64,000 bases of DNA from Nannochloropsis oceanica (taxonomy: Eukaryota; Sar; Eustigmatophyceae; Eustigmatales; Monodopsidaceae): the NCBI GenBank assembly GCA_004519485.1, contig CP038117.1, forward strand, positions 703,501 to 767,500, given 5' to 3'. Below, piece by piece: positions 58,824 to 64,000 of the stretch. The translations under genes and the position numbers were made by a program. The notes under the pieces were generated by a model. It was given only the letters and a program-made list of their open reading frames with translations, was not told where the DNA came from and ran no database searches. Numbering within the stretch: position 1 is the stretch's first letter; each line of letters starts with the position of its first letter.

Positions 58824-60323
58824 ATGCCACCCTTCGCCCCTAACAGGGGAGGCTCGCGCTGTCTCGGTTGTGGCAGCCTGGTGATCATCATCGTGCTCGC
58901 TTCATCAGCATCATCCTCGGTTGCCTTCGGCCCGCCTTTTCGCACTGCTTTGCCGCGTCTACACCGCATATCATTGCCCTACGGTAGCAGCGCCGGCAGC
59001 AGCTCGTTCCCGAACGTGCGAAGAACCTCCTTGCCATGTGCACCCTTGTCTTCTCCTTCTGGTTTCGCGAATTACCGCATATTGCCTACCCTCTTTACCC
59101 GGCCAAGCTCGAGCGAGGACCAAGAAGCACGACAAGTCGACCTTTCCGGACAACCACGCTGGCGTCGCGCTGCCAACCATCTATTTACAGCCTGGAGAAG
59201 AATACAGCACCAACGTGTATTCCTCATGCAACCCTTACAAAGCTCAGCCATGGCTTCACCCCCTGGTGAAAGTGGGGACGCGTGGGGGGCGAGTGAATTG
59301 CCTTCCTACAAAATCAGACCCGATTGGGCTCCAGCTTGGGTACCTACGTGGGCAGTAACGCTGCATCCGCTCATTCAAGTCGTCATTATGATAGCTTTGT
59401 ATTTTTTTCACATGCTCGTGTTGAGTAAACTGGCCATGCCCTTCCCCTTTCAGTTGGTGCCGAATTCCCATGGTCTGTTTCAGAGCATTGGCATGGACTC
59501 ACTTGCCGGCTTGCTCGTCCTGGGCATCATGGCCTACTTTCGTCATTCACGCGGGCTGCCCATGCGGCCTATTATTTTTGGGGATCGTCCGCTGCCGTTT
59601 AACCCCCCGAAGAAAGGAAGGGGGAAGGTGTGGCGGATTTTGGCCTTGTTGATGGTGGCTTATCTGACGTCAGGCTCGGCGAGCAAGTGGGTGGAGGATG
59701 TATTTGGCTTGTCGGACCTAAATGTGGCCTTAGGGAGGGCGGTGCAAGTGTTGGCGGGGCACTTGGTGTGGGTGACTTTGGGGGTGGCAATTTTGAAGAT
59801 GCAGGCGGGGGGACCAGGAAGGGGACCTTTCTTCGGGAAGAAGAGTGTCTGGATGAAATCGACTTTCAACACGTATTGGTTGTGGTGGGCCATTGGGGGT
59901 TACTACGTCTCATCGTTGGCGTTCCACGTGGCAGACACCATCAATCAGGTGGTGTTGCCGGCGTCGGCGTTTGAGGTTGACTCGGTTGTGACTCAGATGA
60001 TTAATCCGGAGGGGAATGATGTAATGGCTATGTTGGTTGGATCGCTTGCCCCCTGTGTGTCGGCGCCTTGGTGGGAAGAGGTATTGTATCGTGGATTTTT
60101 ATTGCCAGCCTTGTATCTGTTTTATCCTCCCGATGTGGCGACGCTTGTGAGTGCGGTGATATTTGCAGCGCACCACATGAGTATGAGTGGAATGATTCCC
60201 TTGACGACCTTAGGTTACTTATGGGCGGTCCTGTATCTTTTGTCGGGCAACCTACTCGTACCCATAGCCATTCACTCGCTTTGGAACTCGCGTGTGTTTT
60301 TGGGTTCTCTTCTTGGTATCTAG
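58824..60323 (+). CDS. Plastid CPBP-family intramembrane metalloprotease (CAAX/Abi type)
   Basis: A single exon of 499 residues. Residues 1-35 form a signal peptide (SLVIIIVLASSASSS) ending VAF, then an Arg/Ser-rich transit region, so plastid import through the heterokont bipartite route is inferred. Several membrane helices follow. The catalytic glutamate motif WWEEVLYRGF (EExxxR) is near residue 416; motif 2 FAAHH comes about 40 residues later, and motif 3 HSLWNSRVF is near the C-terminus. These are the metal-binding motifs of Rce1-like and bacterial CPBP proteases. Plant plastid members (SCO4, BCM types) act in chloroplast biogenesis and chlorophyll regulation; the substrate here is unknown. 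Confidence 0.9.
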   Translation: MPPFAPNRGGSRCLGCGSLVIIIVLASSASSSVAFGPPFRTALPRLHRISLPYGSSAGSSSFPNVRRTSLPCAPLSSPSGFANYRILPTLFTRPSSSEDQEARQVDLSGQPRWRRAANHLFTAWRRIQHQRVFLMQPLQSSAMASPPGESGDAWGASELPSYKIRPDWAPAWVPTWAVTLHPLIQVVIMIALYFFHMLVLSKLAMPFPFQLVPNSHGLFQSIGMDSLAGLLVLGIMAYFRHSRGLPMRPIIFGDRPLPFNPPKKGRGKVWRILALLMVAYLTSGSASKWVEDVFGLSDLNVALGRAVQVLAGHLVWVTLGVAILKMQAGGPGRGPFFGKKSVWMKSTFNTYWLWWAIGGYYVSSLAFHVADTINQVVLPASAFEVDSVVTQMINPEGNDVMAMLVGSLAPCVSAPWWEEVLYRGFLLPALYLFYPPDVATLVSAVIFAAHHMSMSGMIPLTTLGYLWAVLYLLSGNLLVPIAIHSLWNSRVFLGSLLGI

Positions 60324-60883
60324 TACGCACGGTAATGTGCAAAACATGTGTATCAGAATTAAACGAGCTAAAGCAAAACGTTTGCTACCGTGATAGAGAG
60401 GAAAAATTCAGCGTTTAGTTTTTTCATTTCTCTCGCAGGATTTGTTTTGAGCAAGATTTCTCCTTCCTTTTCCTCGCCAAGGGCAACATTTGTTTTCGTT
60501 CAAAACTTAACTGTTGTCCATTGAGGAGACGCCGATCAACCTCTTGCCCTCCTTCCGAGGAAGTGCACAGCGACTGATAGGACAAGCCGCAACCATTGCT
60601 TAAACATATGTGCTCATGCTAATAAAAAGTATGGGAAAGAACATGGACTTCGTGAAAAGCGGGCGCGGGGGTGTGAGACGGAGGGCACCATGAATGTGAG
60701 CGTTTGCGTCTTTCCATCTCTTTCACGGGTTCCAGGATCTGCAAAACAAGAGGAAAGACAGCGCTGGGGCTTCATCTCTCGTTTGAACGAGGCGGAGAGA
60801 GATCTACTCCATCACCTCCTCCTCAATTTTGAAATACTCTGCCAAATAGCACTTGGGCAGGAGACCTACGGGCATTTACATTA
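60324..60883. other. Spacer between the CPBP gene and the Helitron end
   Basis: 3' flank of the CPBP gene, AT-rich at its start. A 65-codon frame at 60690-60887 has no family features. Confidence 0.4.
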
Positions 60884-60911
60884 CTAGCTGGAAATCCCGC
60901 ATTTCTGCGGG
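60884..60911 (-). other. Helitron 3' terminus: hairpin plus CTAG
   Basis: Minus-strand CCCGCA-GAAA-TGCGGG (60911-60896; arms 6 bp, loop 4) is followed after 8 nt by CTAG at 60887-60884 and then T. Helitrons end in a hairpin and CTRR and insert between A and T. Confidence 0.65.
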
Positions 60912-61072
60912 CATGTGCTCGAAAGAAGTTCCAGTAGTGAGAGAAGTTGTAACAGAAAGTGTAGAACAGGTGAGAAGCGGGGAGACATCTGTGGATGTGA
61001 ATGTGGATGTTGTGATGGAGGTGTGTGTATTTGTCTTGGGCGTTGAAGCAAATAGCAGTTGGCCATCGATGG

Positions 61073-61925
61073 GAGAATAAGTGACCATAATGGTGATGTT
61101 GTTGGGGTTCTCAACCCTGAACAGAGCGACGTAGAGCTGGCCGTAGGCGAAGACAGGGGTGGGCAAGTAGAGGGCAATTTTCTTGAAGGTCTGACCCTGG
61201 GACTTGTTGCTGGTCAAAGCGAAGGCGGGACGCAGAGAAAATTGTCGTTAACGGATTTGTATGGGAACGCGGAGGTCCTCAGGGTCGGTATCCATGTTGC
61301 ACGGGGAATGCCGAAGACATTGACATTGCCGACATGACTGCCGGTGAGGATCTTGGCCTGGATGATGGAACGGGATAAGTGCGTGACCACCAAGCGTGTG
61401 CCATCGGCAAGGCCTTGAGCAGGACTTATATTGCGGAGCACGATAAAAGGAGTGCCAACCTTGAGGTGGAGCCGGTGGTGGGCGAAACCGGGAGATTTGC
61501 AGTAGTGGATGTCTTCGGCAGGGTAAGTTAATTCATGTGCTGGGTCGGCAACATCGTCAGAAGACGTGCTCTTTTCCCGGAAAGGATGCAACGGCCACGT
61601 CATTGAGGGCGTCTACGTCTTTGTTAGTAGGGGCGAGGATGGCGCGTTCGATGAGGTGGTCGTGGTCTCGGTTGGCGGGGTCGAAGGAGCCGTAGATATG
61701 GTTTATGAGGCATTTCAGGTCGTTGGCCAACTCGGGCGGGGGAGGCGTGAAGACCGGGATGAGTCTATGATTGTGGTGAGAAGGAGGCGGTGGCGTTGCA
61801 TGTGGGTTGTGCAGCGGGTCTGGGGGGGCAGAGGGCCGCCTTTCGCCAATGGCGAGGAGGAAGTCGGCGAACCACTCGAGCTGGTGGTCAGGTTGGCCGG
61901 CCAGGCGAGCTGCGTGAATGCGCAT
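61073..61925 (-). pseudogene. PIF1-like Helitron helicase C-terminal fragment, frameshifted
   Basis: Three frame segments align in order with the C-terminal third of Helitron/PIF1 helicases: 61925-61557 (NMRIHAARLAG, FADFLLAIGERR, ERAILAPTNKDVDALND), 61603-61214 (LHLKVGTPFIVLRNISPAQG, GTRLVVTHL, ILTGSHVGNVN) and 61217-61073 (SNKSQGQTFKKIALYLP, GQLYVALFRVENPN). Single-base shifts near 61570 and 61230 separate them. Helicase motifs I-IV are absent. It is not functional. Confidence 0.82.
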
Positions 61926-62441
61926 GTTCGAGTCGAGGTGATGGAGCAGCTTTTGTCACCAGAGGTAACTCAAGCAAGGGGAGGCACGGACGGTGGCGGA
62001 AGTCCAGGCGCGCGCGCGCGATGCGGCGCCGTAAGGGGTCGGGGTGCTGGTGTGCATGGGGCTTGGGGGGGTCTTCTTGTGGTGCACGAGCTTGTTCGGC
62101 TTCAAGAGTAGCGCGGATTTGTTGGGCAGCGTGTGCGGCATGTTCTTGGCGAATGCCTTCTCGATATGCGGATTGACGGTGCTGCTCGGCTCGGCGGTGG
62201 GCTTGCTGTCGGTGCTGTTCGGCTTGGCGGTGGGCTTGCTGTCGGTGCTGCTGAGATGTAGGTCGTCCGCGGGGCCGGCAGGCAACGTTGGTGGACCCAC
62301 GCGGACGACCAGGGCGACGGCGAGGTTGGTCTTCATCTGGCGGTATTTCGTTGTTGGACTGGCTGCCAAGGGCGAAGGTGGCCCGGCGGGCGCGACCGTG
62401 CTATAGTATATTAAGAGTAACGGCAAATCGCCAAGTATAGA

Positions 62442-62712
62442 AGCAAACGAAGGCTTCTTCCACATACATCCTCAAAGCCATTGATCCTTCACTGGCTGGC
62501 AACGTCCACGGTTGCTGCCATGGCTGCACGCACGTGCCAGGAGCCACGAGAGTACCTATAGGTGGAAGCCTTGTGATACGCTGGCTTGTCAAGCCAGGTG
62601 TGCATGCAAGGGACGTATAACAATGGAGCGGCAGGAATTCAAATTCACCATCATGGTGTGCTCACGACCACACCGCAACCATGCATGCACCAGAGATTCT
62701 CTCCGATCCAAC
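62442..62712. other. Spacer upstream of the PDI gene
   Basis: Promoter and 5' UTR of the PDI gene are expected here. No motif is recognised. Confidence 0.35.
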
Positions 62713-64000
62713 ATGAGGCTCTTCTCTCTCCTGACCCTGGCAGTAGTGGCGACGGCGGTGCAGGTAAGAACGTCGTGACAATGGCATGCATGTCCTTTTC
62801 ACAAGTGGAGTGACAGCGGTCGCTCATCTCTCGAACTCCTTCCTTCATTCATTCCCCCACCAGGCTGCGGTCGTGGTCCTGACCCCTGCCAACTTCGATC
62901 AGATTGTCGACGGCACTCGTAATGTCCTCGTCGAATTCTACGCTCCGTGGTGCGGGCACTGGTACGTTTTTTGTGAGACATCTTCCACGGAATAGGCTAG
63001 GTAGGGAAAAGGGGGAGATTCTTCTACCACTGACCTGTCGTTGTGTGAGCACTCCGTGGTGCTTGATTTCAGATTACGTGCAGTAACTTAAATTGAAACG
63101 ATTCTGTTATCTCCACTTCTGCCTTTCTCTTGAAACTTCCATCCCCTTCCACCGTCTTCAATTTGTCTCCCTCTCTCCCCCCAACCACATAGCAAGACCC
63201 TAGCCCCCGAGTACGAAATTGCCGGGGACACCTACAAGGCCGGTGACGGTGTGGTCATCGCCAAGGTCGATGCCGACGCCGAACGCAGCCTGGGCGAGCG
63301 TTTTGAGGTGAAGGGCTTCCCCACCCTGAAGTGGTTCCCTAAGGGGAGTACCAGCCCCGAGGATTACGATGGTGGCCGCACAGCCGACACGATTGTTTCG
63401 TGGGTGAATGGAAAGACTGGTCTGACCCGCAAGATTAAGAAGACGCCCTCCGCAGTGGTGGAATTGACGGCGGCGAACTTTGATTCCATTGCCATGGACC
63501 CGACGAAAGACGTTCTCGTCGGTTTCACCGCACCGTGGTGTGGGCACTGGCAAGTATTGAGGAAGAAAAGGACAAGGGATGTCAAGACAGATTTGCTTTG
63601 CACCGCCAGCCACCTTTTCATGCAAGCAAAATGATTCTTATCCTTTCGCTCACACCATTCATCAAATTCTTCCTCTCCCCCCATCCCCACCTCCCCCACC
63701 CCAGCAAAACCCTCGTGCCCAAATACGAGGCCGTGGCAAAAATCTTCGCGGGAGAGAAGGACGTGATCGTTGCCAAGGTAGACGCCACAGAACAACGCGA
63801 TCTCGCCACCCGCTTCGACGTCTCGGGCTACCCCACCTTGAAGTTCTTCCCCAAGGGCGAGGACAAAGAGGCGCAGACCTACGACAAGAGTCGTGAAATC
63901 AGCGGCTTCGTCGCTTTCTTGAACGAAAAAGCTGGGACGGCATACACGGCGGAGGGAGGTCTCCTGCCGTCTGCGGGGCGTATCCCCGCGCTCGACGTGT
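62713..64000 (+). CDS. Protein disulphide isomerase with two thioredoxin domains (PDIL2/ERp38 type), 3' end outside window
   Basis: Exons 62713-62763, 62864-62961, 63193-63549 and from 63705 past 64000. The product catalyses disulphide exchange in the ER lumen. It starts with a signal peptide ([17 protein letters not shown]). Thioredoxin domain 1 ([13 protein letters not shown]) has the active site APWCGHCK formed across intron 2; domain 2 ([13 protein letters not shown]) has APWCGHCK formed across intron 3. Both introns split the second active-site Cys codon as TG/C. Intron 3 (63550-63704) begins GC, a GC-AG intron. After domain 2 the frame reads [14 protein letters not shown], matching the junction to the C-terminal ERp29-like domain of plant PDIL2-type proteins. 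No ER-retention signal is seen because the gene runs off the window. Confidence 0.92.

Larger units (their letters stand above)
60884..62441 (-). mobile_element. Helitron (rolling-circle transposon) remnant, 5' end uncertain
   Basis: On the minus strand the element ends with a short hairpin followed by CTAG and a flanking T, the Helitron 3' signature. Upstream are frameshifted pieces of a PIF1-type helicase. Further upstream, in a different frame, comes an Arg/Gln-rich stretch (RRPGRPRGSTN, then SAYREGIRQEHAAHAAQQI) like Helitron N-terminal regions. The Rep domain and most of the helicase N-half are missing, so it is an internally deleted copy. A possible 5' end (TCTATACTTGGCG) is at about 62441, but the flanking base there is T, not the expected A. 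Confidence 0.6.

Noticed and set aside
61566-62406. Plus-strand frames across the Helitron remnant
   Set aside because: They are antisense to clear helicase homology on the minus strand.

Overview
This is nuclear DNA from a eukaryote. Most genes are split by short introns (about 75-250 nt) with clear GT-AG borders, genes lie on both strands with 0.3-1.5 kb spacers, and there are no operons. Several precursors carry an ER-type signal peptide ending in a small-residue/Phe motif and followed by a transit-like stretch: SSAF in the CYP38-like protein, SVAF in the CPBP protease, GEGF in the RSH protein. That bipartite presequence marks a plastid of red-algal secondary origin, so a photosynthetic stramenopile (heterokont) alga is the best guess. 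An EFHC/Rib72-type axonemal gene hints at a lineage that makes, or recently made, flagella. Genus is not resolvable from the window.

Left part (1-34.6 kb): DeSI/PPPDE peptidase (+), SMC5 (-), a PH-domain sterol glucosyltransferase with degenerate EF-hand (+), a BTB-BACK-Kelch protein (+), an ML-domain/cathepsin B fusion (-), a plastid RelA/SpoT homologue (-) whose C-terminus carries two light-harvesting-type helices, a class IV aminotransferase (+), a broken Fanzor/TnpB gene (-), a lumenal CYP38-like cyclophilin (+), PITHD1 (-) and a two-DM10 EFHC-like gene (+). Divergent pairs (SMC5/glucosyltransferase, RSH/aminotransferase, PITHD1/EFHC, GatC/CPBP) share short intergenic promoters.

Centre (34.9-51.7 kb): nine complete and one truncated copy of a tandem unit of 1.76-1.96 kb. 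Each complete unit holds a two-exon gene that I deduce from splice signals and frame. The product has a basic presequence without acidic residues, one membrane helix, and a coiled coil built from 11- and 7-residue modules. Module number varies between copies, yet every length difference is a sum of 7s and 11s. I recognise no family.

Right part (51.7-64 kb): an AT-rich spacer with a decayed reading frame, the iron-sulphur helicase CHL1/DDX11 (-), GatC (-), a plastid CPBP protease (+), a frameshifted Helitron/PIF1 helicase with a recognisable Helitron 3' end (-), and the 5' part of a PDI (+) that runs off the window.

The strongest leads are the RSH-LHC fusion, which would physically couple ppGpp metabolism to the thylakoid membrane, and the 7/11-modular tandem gene family. 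All exon structures are my inference from splice motifs, phase and homology; no transcript data were available.
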